From an uncultured Pirellulaceae bacterium (GTDB lineage Bacteria > Planctomycetota > Planctomycetia > Pirellulales > Pirellulaceae): DNA of 64,000 bases. The position numbers and the translations under genes were made by a program. Below, in pieces: positions 53,313-62,495 of this stretch. Position 1 is the stretch's first letter, and every line of letters starts with the position of its first letter. The stretch covers positions 1-64,000 of the forward strand of contig CALFWR010000016.1 of the NCBI GenBank assembly GCA_937928555.1, given 5' to 3'. The notes under the pieces are model-generated. The model was given only the letters and a program-made list of their open reading frames with translations. It did not search any database and was not told the origin of the DNA.

Positions 53313-53425
53313 GATAAACATCTGTCAAACGGATCCGTTTCGCCGTAGGAGATGCCGCCTTTGATGCCGCCGCCGGCTAAAAATATGTCGCCTGGTTTGG
53401 TGTGGTGGTCCCGACCGATGCCTTG
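53313..53425 (-). pseudogene. DUF1501 gene fragment
   Basis: The minus strand between 53425 and 53324 translates as [19 protein letters not shown] followed by [13 protein letters not shown]. This is the C-terminal motif of DUF1501 proteins (GRDH ... AGGGIKGG ... YG.TD.F). The frame then stops at 53313. Nothing else of the gene is visible: upstream is the R1 copy H at 53428, and downstream there is no match. So about 34 codons remain of a gene of about 450. DUF1501 proteins are Tat-exported and usually paired with a DUF1553 protein. Confidence 0.75.
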
Positions 53426-53427
53426 AG

Positions 53428-53615
53428 CCCGGATTATTCACGAGGCTTGGGCGTCAGAGCCAGTTCCGACAGTGATCCGCGACTCTGATGCGATGAAACG
53501 ATCACTGTGGTTTTCATCTACCGGATGATTCACATTTCTTGTTGAGATTCGTCTTTTCCCTTGCTCCCGTTGGCCAGACGTAGAATCAACGCCCAAGCCT
53601 CGTGAATCATCCGGG
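53428..53615 (-). repeat. R1 repeat, copy H (188 bp, minus orientation)
   Basis: CCCGGATTATTCACGAGGCT to AGCCTCGTGAATCATCCGGG. The internal hairpin is perfect in this copy (ACAGTGATC / GATCACTGT). Flanks TTGAG and CTGAA do not match. It abuts the DUF1501 fragment. Confidence 0.85.
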
Positions 53616-53642
53616 CTGAAAGACACATTGGAATAAATCCAG

Positions 53643-53670
53643 CGAATCGGGCTACCGTAGCCCGGATTCG
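53643..53670. repeat. Short palindrome near the WD40 gene
   Basis: CGAATCGGGCTAC followed by C and then GTAGCCCGGATTCG, a near-perfect inverted repeat of 13-14 bp. It lies in the 309-base gap between R1 copy H and the WD40 gene, which otherwise should contain the promoter of that gene. Confidence 0.55.
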
Positions 53671-53924
53671 CGATAGCAGTTCTGGCAAAGATTAACGATT
53701 GCAACAGTTCTGTAACCGCTGCCTTGGCTCAATGTGGGGGCGTCAGCATTGAACTTTGATCAGTTGGCCGCTTGGAATCCGATAACGCTTACGTCCGTCT
53801 GTCCCACACCGACGGAGATTCCCGCAAATTCAACTGTGACCATTCGTTGGCGTCAGGAAGGCGTCGGTGTCGTGAGACGCCTGGCTGCAGAACGATTGAA
53901 TTGCGGCATTCAAGGAGGAAACCC

Positions 53925-55019
53925 ATGATCCAACGGCGTCATTTTCTTGGCTCTACCGCACTCACCGCGTTGGGTTTGGCCGCCAATCCGGCACTTTTGT
54001 TGGGCAAATCGAGCCCTCCAGTTCCCGACATGCTTGACTGGGAAAGCCGCAAAATAGCCACCGTTCGGGATACGCGTGCGACTCGGCGCCCCGTCGTCAC
54101 GGGCGTAAGCCTACAGCGCGAAGGCCGTTTGATCGCGACTGTCGGCGACGACCATCTGATCAGTTTGTACGATTTCAAAACGGGCCTGTTCGTTCGCCAT
54201 CTTCGCCGCCACACCGACTGGGTTCGTGCGGCAGTGTTCTCTGCTGACAGCAAAAACCTGTTTACTTGTTCGCACGACCGCAATCTGATCCGCTGGGACA
54301 TCAGCGACCAGACGGCCACCGCTAAACCGCTGGTCCTCCAGAGGGAAGCCATCATCAACCTCGCGGTCAGCCACGACTCGGAAAAAGTCGCCAGTGTAGG
54401 GCACAGCAAATTTGCTTTTGTTCACAACGTCGAAGGCCAACAACTGTCTCGCCTTCCCTGCTCCTGCGACGACAATCACGCGGTGGCTTTTTCCATGGAC
54501 GATTCACTTCTGGCCGTCGGAGGCCGCTGCGGCACGATTCGCGTTTTCGACCTCAAGACCGGTAGCGTCGCCCACCAAATCAAAGCTCATCGCCGTCGAA
54601 TTCGTGGCCTTGAGTTTAACTCTTCGGATGAACTTGTCAGTGTTGGCGAAGACCAAGTCGTCCGCATCAATCGGCTTGACGACACCAACGGTTCTCACCA
54701 ACTTCCACGGATGGCGACCAAGCTTTACGCCGTCCACACGATTGCGCCGTCTACGATCGCAACTTCGGGAAGCGACAACCTGATTCACATCTGGGACATC
54801 CGGAATCGATCGGAAATTGGGGTATTGGAAGGCCATGCCGGCACCGTGACCTGCATGGACATGGCGCAAAACGTGTTCGTTTCTGGCAGTTACGACGCAA
54901 CGTTCCGAATCTGGATTCCGAGAACGGACGAAGTTGCAATGGTTCAGCCGAATCAGGATGCGTCGAGCATGGCCAGCAGAGGCACGCGGCAGCCATCTGC
55001 GTGGCAGGCTCGCCGCTAG
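53925..55019 (+). CDS. WD40 repeat protein with Tat-like signal
   Basis: A 364-residue protein. The ATG at 53925 has AAGGAGGAAACCC upstream, so the longer frame is not used. MIQRRHFLGSTALTALGLAANPALLLG is a twin-arginine-type signal. About seven WD40 repeats follow, ending in DHLISLYD, DRNLIRWD, CGTIRVFD, DNLIHIWD and DATFRIWI. These make a β-propeller that usually binds partners and has no catalytic residues. The C-terminus (about 335-364) is Gln/Ser/Arg-rich. It starts before and overlaps the upstream part of the SdrD protein frame, but the next true gene begins 67 bases after its stop. Confidence 0.85.
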   Translation: MIQRRHFLGSTALTALGLAANPALLLGKSSPPVPDMLDWESRKIATVRDTRATRRPVVTGVSLQREGRLIATVGDDHLISLYDFKTGLFVRHLRRHTDWVRAAVFSADSKNLFTCSHDRNLIRWDISDQTATAKPLVLQREAIINLAVSHDSEKVASVGHSKFAFVHNVEGQQLSRLPCSCDDNHAVAFSMDDSLLAVGGRCGTIRVFDLKTGSVAHQIKAHRRRIRGLEFNSSDELVSVGEDQVVRINRLDDTNGSHQLPRMATKLYAVHTIAPSTIATSGSDNLIHIWDIRNRSEIGVLEGHAGTVTCMDMAQNVFVSGSYDATFRIWIPRTDEVAMVQPNQDASSMASRGTRQPSAWQARR

Positions 55020-55086
55020 GACTTCCGCCAACTTTCGCTCTTCCTCTCCTCCCGCCCGATTTTTTTCACCTAAAAGCGAATTCAAT

Positions 55087-58000
55087 ATGAGCTTGTTCCA
55101 AAAAATCTCGACTCGTCTTCTTGGTAAAAACAAAGACCCCAAAGCAGCCGAAGTTGCCAAAAACGCAATGCTTCGTCGCTGCCGGTTCGAAGTCATGGAA
55201 GAGCGCCGGGTGCTCACTGCCGATCCGGTGATCGCAGCCGTCACTTTCGTCGAAGGCGACGCTGGACAGGACACAACGCCCGACTTCTTCGAAGTCAGCT
55301 TTGTCGGTGGCGCTGAAACAACTCAGCTGACGCAGTTCACCATCAACGGAGACCAGGACCTCTCAGGCGACCTGTCCGATGGCGACGTGTTTTTTGATGT
55401 TGGCGAACAGGCTCGGGGAGCAGGCGGATCCCACGGTTTTGAGTTTGACAACAATGCAAGTTTGGGAGTCAATGCCAGCGACATTCAGGGCGTCAGCGTT
55501 TCCGAAGATGGACTTTCGCTGGTCGTTGACGTTCTCAATTTTGAAGCCGGCGACGTGTTGGCGTTCACGATCGACGTGGACGAAGTCGAGCGTTTCCGGG
55601 TCGACAGGATTGCCTCGGGAGTCGAGTTCGAAGGTTCGTTCTTCGACGCCGAATTCGTTGATGACAACTACACGTTTGATCCGCTTGATATCTCAACCAC
55701 CGTGATCCTTGACGGTGACTTTGTGCAGCCTCAGTTCGAAGGCGTGTTTTTTGACGAGTTCAACAATTTGTTCGCGGAAGGCGAATCGGTCGCGGGCGAC
55801 AGCATTGATTTGACTCGCGACAACGAAGAAGGCCAGGCTGACCGTAGTGCTGCGGCGGTCGATGCGTTCACTCCGGTCGCAAGACCTGTTGAAATCTCGG
55901 GTACCGTTTTCCACGATGAAGACATCGACTGCGTTCACGATGGCACCGAAGACGGAATTTCAGGAGTTTCAATTGAACTTCAGCGGCTCAATGACGCCGG
56001 AGTTTACGAGACGGTAGCCACCACGTTGACCGATGAAAACGGTGACTACGAATTCGGCCAGGAGCTTGGGCTTGCGCCCGGAAACTTCCGCCTGATCCAA
56101 ATTCAGCCTGACGGTTTCTTGAGCGTCAACGCTGGTGGTGGGCAAGTCGAAGGCGTCGCAACCGGAGAAACACTCGCCGACCGCAATGGCGAACCGAACG
56201 TGATCGGCAACATCGAAATCCCGTTGGGCAACACGGCGGCAACGGATTTGGATTTCAAGGAAGTCCTTCCTGCGTATATCGAAGGCAACGTGTTCCATGA
56301 CGCAAACGACAATGGAATTCGGGAGTCTAACGAAGAAGGCATCGCCAACGTTCTGATCGAAGTCACTCGGCTTGGTCCCCAGCAAGGTGCCGCCAACGAT
56401 CCGTTCGCGGACTTCACTCCGATTTCGGTTCGCACCGATGCCAACGGGCATTACAGCGTCGAAGGCCTTCCCCCGGGCATCTACGAAGTCGTCGAAATCA
56501 ACAACTACCCGCCCGGTGAAGAGGATCCCTTGGCGCCGTTCCTTGACGGACAGGACACCATCGGTACGGTCGATGGCGTGCCTACAGGACAACAGGGCAA
56601 CGACCGACACACCCAAATTGAACTCGCTGCCGGCGAGCATGGTATCGAGTACAACTTTGGTGAACTTCAAGCCGGTTCCGTTAGCGGCTATGTGAGTGTT
56701 GACGTGCCGGGGCAGGGCAAGCTGGATCCTTCTGATCCCGATTTTGAACCCATCTCCGGCGTCACGATCCAGTTGCTGGACGAACAGGGTAACGTTGTTG
56801 AAACGACCAGCACCGACAATAACGGCTTCTACGAGTTTGATGAATTGAGGCCCGGAACGTATTCGATCGTTCAGGTCCAACCCAATGGGTTCCTTGATGG
56901 GGCCGACGTGGTCGGTAACGTCGCTGGAGTCCAAACTGGCATCGCGGGCGACGATCGATTTGACAATGTAGTGATCGGGTCGGGCGAATCGGGAACGCAA
57001 TACAACTTCTGTGAGCACGAGCCGGCGTCGATCAAAGGCGTCGTTTACCACGACCGCAACGACAATGGGATTCAGGATGCTGGCGAAGAAGGAATCGAAG
57101 GGGTGTTGATCGAGCTGTTTGACGGCGATGGAAATCTCATCGCGTCGGTCCTCACTGACGCCGACGGTCACTACTGCTTCGAAGACCTGATCGCCGGCGA
57201 ATACCACGTGCAGCAGACACAGCCAGAAGACTTCATTGACGGTCGGGACACGCTGGGGCAACGCGGCGGCAGCGATCCGGGCCAAGTCGAAAACGACGTC
57301 TTCTGGGTCAACCTAGAAGGCGGAGACAACGCGGTAAACTATAACTTTGGCGAGCTATTGCCGGCCAGTATTTCGGGGTTCGTCCACACCGATCTGGACG
57401 GAAATTGTATGCTCGACACCACCGCTGGCGAAAACCCGCTGGCCAACGTGCTGATCGAGTTGCTTGATGCAGACGGCAATGTCGTCGACACTGTGGAAAC
57501 AGACGCCAACGGCGCGTATACCTTCGGCAATCTTCGGCCGGGGACATACACGCTTCGACAGGTCCAGCCGGATGGATTCTTTACCGGCGGAGAGAGAGTC
57601 GGTTCCGGTGACGGAACAGCGAGCGAAAATCTGTTGGGCGAGATCACGGTTTCTTCGGGTGATCGCCTGGTGGATTACAACTTCTGCGAGCACCCTCCGG
57701 CTGAAATTCACGGTCTGGTTTTTGAAGACGGGCCGGCGTTCGAAACCGAAACGGGCGAAGTTCCAGCGAACTTCCGTAGTCTTCGCGATGGAGTTTTTCA
57801 GGCAGACACCGACACGCCGCTCGAAGGGGTGCGAGTTCAGCTTTTCTACTTCGTCGATCCCGCTGGCGAAAACAATGCCATCAGCCCACGCCCGGTGACA
57901 CTGGGCGAAGTCCAGGCCGAGTTCTACACGCATCTGGGAACTGATGATCCCAACGCAGAAATTTTTGTCGAGACAGACGAAAATGGAGAGTACTGGTTTC

Positions 58001-59442
58001 AGGGCTTGCCGCAAGGAAGCTACATCGTGGTCCAGACACAACCCGACGGACTGGTCGATTCAAATGACAGCTCCGGGCCAACCGAAAACGGACTTAGCGG
58101 GTTCACGTTCAACAACGAAAATGACCTTGTCACCGCAATCTCTCCGTTGACCGAAACGTTCTCCGACAGCCAACTGCAGGACACCGTTGCCAATATTCGG
58201 GTTAATCCCGGCGGAGTGTCGATCCAGAATAACTTCTCCGAAGTCCGCGTCTTGCAAGTCGATCCTGTCGATCCGGTTTTGAATCCCTTCGGCGCTGGCC
58301 CCACGACTCCTCCGCCGATCCAAAATCCGCTTCGCCCAAGTCCAGGAATCACGGGCCTTCCTGGTTTGGCCGGTGCCCAAAGCGGGAACTTTACGTCGAT
58401 CGTTGGTAGCTCGCGAGGGGCGGCGTTCCAAACAGAAGCCCAGGCGGTCGCTGACAATGCTTACACCTGGCACTTGAGTGTCATCAACGGCGGAAGCCCT
58501 CGCGGTGAAGGCGAAGGTGCGTCCCCGCAAACCGCATGGCAGCAAGTCGGCTACATCAGCAACGCCGACTGGTCGCGATTCGACATGGAAAGTGCCGTTT
58601 GGACGTTCACGACCACCCAGGATGATGACATTCGAATCAACGGATTGACGCAGCGGTTCGGAGCCATCGGTGGGATCCCGGTTGTGGGTGACTTTGATGG
58701 AGACGGAATCGATGAAGTCGCCGTCTTCAAAGACGGTTTCTGGATGATCGACATCAATCGTAACGGCCGCTGGGATCGCGAAGACCTCCTAGCAAGGCTT
58801 GGTGATGCCGATGACCGACCTGTCACTGGTGACTGGGACGGCGATGGCAAAGACGACATCGGGATCTACGGTCCGATCTGGGAGGGCGACGTCAACGCGA
58901 TCGCACATGAGCCCGGTTTGCCGAACCCTGAAAACCAGAATACCAATCTGCACAAAAACGTGCCGCCACGTGACAACCACGCGACCAATGGCGCTCGCAC
59001 GATGAAGCTGTCGACGTTTGGCACGCAGCAGTCTGACGTTGTGGATCACGTGTTTGGTCCCGATGAAGAATCGCTGATGCCGATTGCCGGCGACTGGACC
59101 GGCACAGGCATCCGCAGCATCGGTGCCTTCCATGATGGCGTCTGGAAGTTGGACATCAATGGCGACGGCCAGTTCGATCACGAAGACGAAATCGTGAACT
59201 TTGGGCAAGCCGGCGACAAGCCCGTCGTGGGTGACTTCAATGGCGACGGCATCGAAGACCTTGCCGTCTACCGAAACGGAACTTGGATCATCGATTCCAA
59301 CGGCAACCGTGAGCTTGAAATCACCGACAAGACGTTTGAGCTTGGTGGTGCTGCCGATACGCCGATCGCGGGTGACTGGGATGGCGACGGCACCGACGAG
59401 CCCGCGATTTACAGCCAGCAGGGTGTTTCAGGGCTGAATTAA
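55087..59442 (+). CDS. Large surface protein with SdrD-B repeats and FG-GAP repeats
   Basis: A 1451-residue protein. The ATG at 55087 (MSLFQKISTRLLGKNK) is chosen as the family start; MEERRVLTADPVIA at about 37-50 is the LEPR/VLTAD surface motif. Six SdrD-B modules begin at about residues 268, 397, 528, 646, 757 and 872, each with GxVxxDxNxNGxxD-like calcium loops and ending in YNFGE or YNFCE. A linker (about 1050-1130, PPPIQNPLRPSPG) follows. The C-terminal 250 residues are FG-GAP/VCBS-type repeats (VVGDFDGDGIDEVAVF, VTGDWDGDGKDDIGIY, VVGDFNGDGIEDLAVY, IAGDWDGDGTDEPAIY). The protein probably forms a calcium-stabilised fibre on the cell surface, with a β-propeller-like cap. Confidence 0.87.
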   Translation: MSLFQKISTRLLGKNKDPKAAEVAKNAMLRRCRFEVMEERRVLTADPVIAAVTFVEGDAGQDTTPDFFEVSFVGGAETTQLTQFTINGDQDLSGDLSDGDVFFDVGEQARGAGGSHGFEFDNNASLGVNASDIQGVSVSEDGLSLVVDVLNFEAGDVLAFTIDVDEVERFRVDRIASGVEFEGSFFDAEFVDDNYTFDPLDISTTVILDGDFVQPQFEGVFFDEFNNLFAEGESVAGDSIDLTRDNEEGQADRSAAAVDAFTPVARPVEISGTVFHDEDIDCVHDGTEDGISGVSIELQRLNDAGVYETVATTLTDENGDYEFGQELGLAPGNFRLIQIQPDGFLSVNAGGGQVEGVATGETLADRNGEPNVIGNIEIPLGNTAATDLDFKEVLPAYIEGNVFHDANDNGIRESNEEGIANVLIEVTRLGPQQGAANDPFADFTPISVRTDANGHYSVEGLPPGIYEVVEINNYPPGEEDPLAPFLDGQDTIGTVDGVPTGQQGNDRHTQIELAAGEHGIEYNFGELQAGSVSGYVSVDVPGQGKLDPSDPDFEPISGVTIQLLDEQGNVVETTSTDNNGFYEFDELRPGTYSIVQVQPNGFLDGADVVGNVAGVQTGIAGDDRFDNVVIGSGESGTQYNFCEHEPASIKGVVYHDRNDNGIQDAGEEGIEGVLIELFDGDGNLIASVLTDADGHYCFEDLIAGEYHVQQTQPEDFIDGRDTLGQRGGSDPGQVENDVFWVNLEGGDNAVNYNFGELLPASISGFVHTDLDGNCMLDTTAGENPLANVLIELLDADGNVVDTVETDANGAYTFGNLRPGTYTLRQVQPDGFFTGGERVGSGDGTASENLLGEITVSSGDRLVDYNFCEHPPAEIHGLVFEDGPAFETETGEVPANFRSLRDGVFQADTDTPLEGVRVQLFYFVDPAGENNAISPRPVTLGEVQAEFYTHLGTDDPNAEIFVETDENGEYWFQGLPQGSYIVVQTQPDGLVDSNDSSGPTENGLSGFTFNNENDLVTAISPLTETFSDSQLQDTVANIRVNPGGVSIQNNFSEVRVLQVDPVDPVLNPFGAGPTTPPPIQNPLRPSPGITGLPGLAGAQSGNFTSIVGSSRGAAFQTEAQAVADNAYTWHLSVINGGSPRGEGEGASPQTAWQQVGYISNADWSRFDMESAVWTFTTTQDDDIRINGLTQRFGAIGGIPVVGDFDGDGIDEVAVFKDGFWMIDINRNGRWDREDLLARLGDADDRPVTGDWDGDGKDDIGIYGPIWEGDVNAIAHEPGLPNPENQNTNLHKNVPPRDNHATNGARTMKLSTFGTQQSDVVDHVFGPDEESLMPIAGDWTGTGIRSIGAFHDGVWKLDINGDGQFDHEDEIVNFGQAGDKPVVGDFNGDGIEDLAVYRNGTWIIDSNGNRELEITDKTFELGGAADTPIAGDWDGDGTDEPAIYSQQGVSGLN

Positions 59443-59658
59443 GTAATTAAGTTTCGCGAGGGCTATCCGGGTCGGCTGGGACGGCCCTTCGACATCCTGA
59501 ACCCGTTTGTCCAGCGGAGAAATCGGCGGCAGCAGAACGCTGTTCCGCCGCAGTATCCTGCCTGGCCCGGACGCCCGGGCGTGCCAAGCAATGATCGCTC
59601 AGAGTCCAAGTAGCAGCGACGCGTTATCGTTGGATTTGATTTGTTGCCGGGCAGTGAG

Positions 59659-60162
59659 TTACTTTCCCTGTAAAGTTTTAGATTCAATGTTCATCAACTG
59701 AAACCGGTTCTGCATGATCTTTCGATCACCGGAGCAAATCAGACAGCTGAAATCAAAAAGATCGCCCACGTGCGATTCGAGTACCACGGTGGCTTCTAGG
59801 ACATCGCCCGGTCGGGCAAAACCCGTGTACTTGGCGCGCTTGATTCGAACCAGAACGCCCAACGCGTATTCGTTGTGAAACGGGTCGTGGGTATCGAAGT
59901 CCTGCATCGGGTTGAAGTTCCCGGCAATCAGAACACCCGCCGACTGGGTGGAAAATTCCTGCATCATCGCCCCGGGCATGATCGGGGCACCGGGAAAGTG
60001 GCCTTTGATGAAATACGAATCATCCCCAACGGTGTGGCGAGTGACGATCTTTTCGGCTTCGAACTGAACGACTTCGTCAACCAACAGGTAGGGGGCGCGA
60101 TGGTGAAGGTAGTCTTCGATGCTCTCAAAGCGATGTTGAAAGTGTTTTTTGATGGATGACAT
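59659..60162 (-). CDS. FabZ-like beta-hydroxyacyl-ACP dehydratase
   Basis: A 167-residue hot-dog fold protein. RAPYLLVDEVVQFEAEKIV and GHFPGAPIMPGAMMQEFSTQSAG are the FabZ/FabA active-site segments: the catalytic His is in GHFPG and the acidic residue is the Glu in MMQEF. VRIKRAKYTGFARPGDVLEATV is the conserved back strand. It would dehydrate 3-hydroxyacyl-ACP in fatty acid or lipid synthesis. N-terminal 20 residues (MSSIKKHFQHRFESIEDYLHH) are longer than usual. Neighbours are unrelated; an ACT-domain gene is on the same strand upstream, 48 bases before its start. Confidence 0.85.
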   Translation of the reverse strand: MSSIKKHFQHRFESIEDYLHHRAPYLLVDEVVQFEAEKIVTRHTVGDDSYFIKGHFPGAPIMPGAMMQEFSTQSAGVLIAGNFNPMQDFDTHDPFHNEYALGVLVRIKRAKYTGFARPGDVLEATVVLESHVGDLFDFSCLICSGDRKIMQNRFQLMNIESKTLQGK

Positions 60163-60209
60163 GGCAGCCGGAGTGTTTTTAATGCGGGCGTACAGACGGG
60201 TTAAGACTT

Positions 60210-60590
60210 CTACCGCGAAAACTCATAACCATTTTCTTCGAGAACCCGAGTTGCGTCGAGAAAATTGGATTTTTTTACAAGGACGAAGTCAGTGCGGAAA
60301 GTGCTGACCACAAAAACTCCGATCTTGGCCTGTGCCAGAACTCCTGTCAGGCCCGCAATGATTCCAACTTGATCAAACTCAAACGGCCCCGCCAGCTTCA
60401 GGCAACTCCAGCCACCATCGGACTTGACGTGATCCGGAACTGTATCAGCAAGACAAACGATCGACAGTTCGTCCTCGGCTCGCGAAACGGAGGTAAAAGG
60501 CCCCGTGACCCATGCCGGAATCGCGGATTCAGGGGCAAGCTCGCAGATCGCAAATTCACCGGGGATTCGAATGATATTCAGCGGATTCAT
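60210..60590 (-). CDS. ACT domain protein
   Basis: A 126-residue cytosolic protein of the ACT_7 type. The N-terminal PGEFAICELAPESAIPAWV and the ACT fold (SIVCLADTVP, WSCLKLAGPFEFDQVGIIAGLTGVLAQAKIGVFVVSTFRTDFVLVKKSNFLDATRVLEENGYEF) are clear. Members bind small ligands such as amino acids and regulate enzymes. No DNA-binding or enzyme domain is attached. It runs into the FabZ-like gene on the same strand with a 48-base gap. Confidence 0.85.
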   Translation of the reverse strand: MNPLNIIRIPGEFAICELAPESAIPAWVTGPFTSVSRAEDELSIVCLADTVPDHVKSDGGWSCLKLAGPFEFDQVGIIAGLTGVLAQAKIGVFVVSTFRTDFVLVKKSNFLDATRVLEENGYEFSR

Positions 60591-60945
60591 TTGGCCAGAT
60601 TCGGTTTGTCATTTCGTGAGCAAAGTCCCAGCGTGGTAAAACGATGATGCACTGGAGTTTCGCCTTGGGGTATGCTGATTGTTTGCAGCAAGACCTGCAA
60701 AGAGGTTCTTCCCGGAATTTAATCCGGGTTAATGGTTGACCTTGAAGCCCGAGGAAGTCGTCGTGGGATTTGTCAGAATTCCTGATGGGATACAAAAAGA
60801 AATTTGGCGAATCAGACTACGTTCATTATCGACAACAATAGTCTACGCGATGTTCACCGACAACAAACCCGGACGGGCTTGCAAAGAGCGTATCTTCCTG
60901 ACCGACTGACGATTTCTCCTCTGTATAATTGATGTACCTCTGTCC
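60591..60945. promoter_or_regulatory. Region upstream of the ACT and sulfatase genes
   Basis: A 355-base gap between divergent genes. Contains a small palindrome CCCGGAATTTAATCCGGG (60713-60730) that resembles the two R1 ends joined together. No gene is supported. Promoters for both neighbours should be here, but no convincing -35/-10 pair was found. Confidence 0.35.
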
Positions 60946-62427
60946 ATGCCAAGCCACATCATGCACTTTCACAAACTTTTGATTTTGTTCATTGCGACGT
61001 TGTCAGCCACGGCTTCGGTCAGCGCCTACGGCGAAACGCACTCGACCGGACTGCCGAACTTTGTTGTCATTTTTATCGACGATATGGGCTACAACGACAT
61101 CGAACCCTTCGGAGCCAAAGGAATCCACACACCGCACCTGAACCAAATGGCAGCCCAGGGCATGAAGTTCACCGACTTCCAGGTTTCATCGGCCGTTTGC
61201 AGCGCGTCACGGGCCTCGCTGCTTACCGGCTGCTACCATCGCCGGATCAACATCACCGGTGCCATCATGCCCAATCATAACCGTGGGCTTCATCCTGACG
61301 AAATCACCATTGCAGAGATGTGCAAAACCAAAGGCTACAAAACGGCGTGTTTTGGAAAGTGGCACCTGGGCCACCATCCGGATTTCATGCCTACCCGGCA
61401 GGGTTTTGACGAGTACTTTGGGTTGCCTTACTCCAACGACATGTGGCCCTACAATCCGGGTGCCGATGACCCCAATGTCAAAGCTCACAAACACAAGTTC
61501 CCGAAGCTGCCGCTGTATGAAAATGAAAAGATCGTCAACGACGACGTCAAGCCCGAAGACCAGGCTCAGCTAACGACGTGGTACACCGAAAAAGCAGTGG
61601 ACTTTATAAAGCGGAACAAAGACGAGCCCTTTTTTCTGTATCTGCCGCACACAATGGTTCACGTGCCGATCTACGTGTCCGATAAATTCAAAGGCAAAAG
61701 CAAACGAGGGCTTTACGGCGACGTCGTGATGGAGCTCGACTGGTCCGTGGGACAGATCAACAAAGCACTTGCTGATTCAGGCATCGCGGACAACACCCTA
61801 GTGGTTTTTACCAGCGACAACGGGCCGTGGCTGAATTACGGCGACCACGCTGGACTTGCGACGCCACTGCGTGAAGGCAAGGGCACGACGTTCGAGGGCG
61901 GTTGCCGGGTGCCGACGCTGATGAAGTGGCCCAGCATGATCCCTGCGGGAAAAACCTGCGACCAATTGCTGTCCACGATCGATCTTTTTCCCACCATCGC
62001 CAATCGCATCGGCGCACCGTTGCCTGACCACAAGATCGATGGCGTCGATGTTCTCCCGGTACTGAAAGATCCCGAAAGCACCGTCGATCGCAAGTACTTT
62101 TTTCACTACTACTCCGGCGGCCAACTGCACGCGGTGCGAGACCAGCGGTGGAAGTTACATTTTGAGCACCAGTACCGAACGCTGGGCGATCGCGAAGCCG
62201 GCAAAGATGGCATCCCTGTAAAATACAGCCAGAAAAGCATCTCGCTTTCATTGTTTGATCTGGATAATGACATCGGCGAAACAACAGACGTCAAAGACAA
62301 GCATCCCGACGTCGTGGAGCGGCTCAAAAAAGCTGCTGACATTTGCCGCGGGGAATTGGGCGATACGCTGACTGAAACAGTCGGCGAAGCCCTCCGGCCA
62401 GCCGGAAAGCACGCGCCAGCCGACTGA
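60946..62427 (+). CDS. Sulfatase
   Basis: A 493-residue exported type I sulfatase. Signal peptide LLILFIATLSATASVSAYG follows a start at ATG 60946 (60961 is an alternative). DDMGYNDIEPFGAKG is the metal-binding strand; Asp45 and Asp46 bind Ca2+. VSSAVCSASRASLLTGCYHRR is the sulfatase motif: Cys85 in C-S-A-S-R is the residue converted to formylglycine. WHLGHHPDFMPTRQGFDEYFGLP and VVFTSDNGPWLNYGDH complete the active site. It removes sulfate from polysaccharide or other esters, typical of marine planctomycetes. The C-terminal 60 residues have no known domain. Confidence 0.93.
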   Translation: MPSHIMHFHKLLILFIATLSATASVSAYGETHSTGLPNFVVIFIDDMGYNDIEPFGAKGIHTPHLNQMAAQGMKFTDFQVSSAVCSASRASLLTGCYHRRINITGAIMPNHNRGLHPDEITIAEMCKTKGYKTACFGKWHLGHHPDFMPTRQGFDEYFGLPYSNDMWPYNPGADDPNVKAHKHKFPKLPLYENEKIVNDDVKPEDQAQLTTWYTEKAVDFIKRNKDEPFFLYLPHTMVHVPIYVSDKFKGKSKRGLYGDVVMELDWSVGQINKALADSGIADNTLVVFTSDNGPWLNYGDHAGLATPLREGKGTTFEGGCRVPTLMKWPSMIPAGKTCDQLLSTIDLFPTIANRIGAPLPDHKIDGVDVLPVLKDPESTVDRKYFFHYYSGGQLHAVRDQRWKLHFEHQYRTLGDREAGKDGIPVKYSQKSISLSLFDLDNDIGETTDVKDKHPDVVERLKKAADICRGELGDTLTETVGEALRPAGKHAPAD

Positions 62428-62434
62428 GCGCGGA

Positions 62435-62455
62435 CTACCGGCTGCAAGCCGGTAG
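62435..62455. repeat. Palindrome after the sulfatase
   Basis: CTACCGGCT / AGCCGGTAG, a 9-bp perfect stem beginning 8 bases after the sulfatase stop. It may serve as a terminator, though no T-run follows. A second pair AAATCGGG / CCCGATTT is at 62463-62498. Confidence 0.5.
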
Positions 62456-62495
62456 GTTCAATAAATCGGGCTCGCGACTGAATTCGCCGCCCGAT

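Noticed and set aside
55969-57285. 438-residue minus-strand reading frame across the SdrD-B region
   Set aside because: Caused by the codon bias of the repeated plus-strand protein; no start signal or domain.
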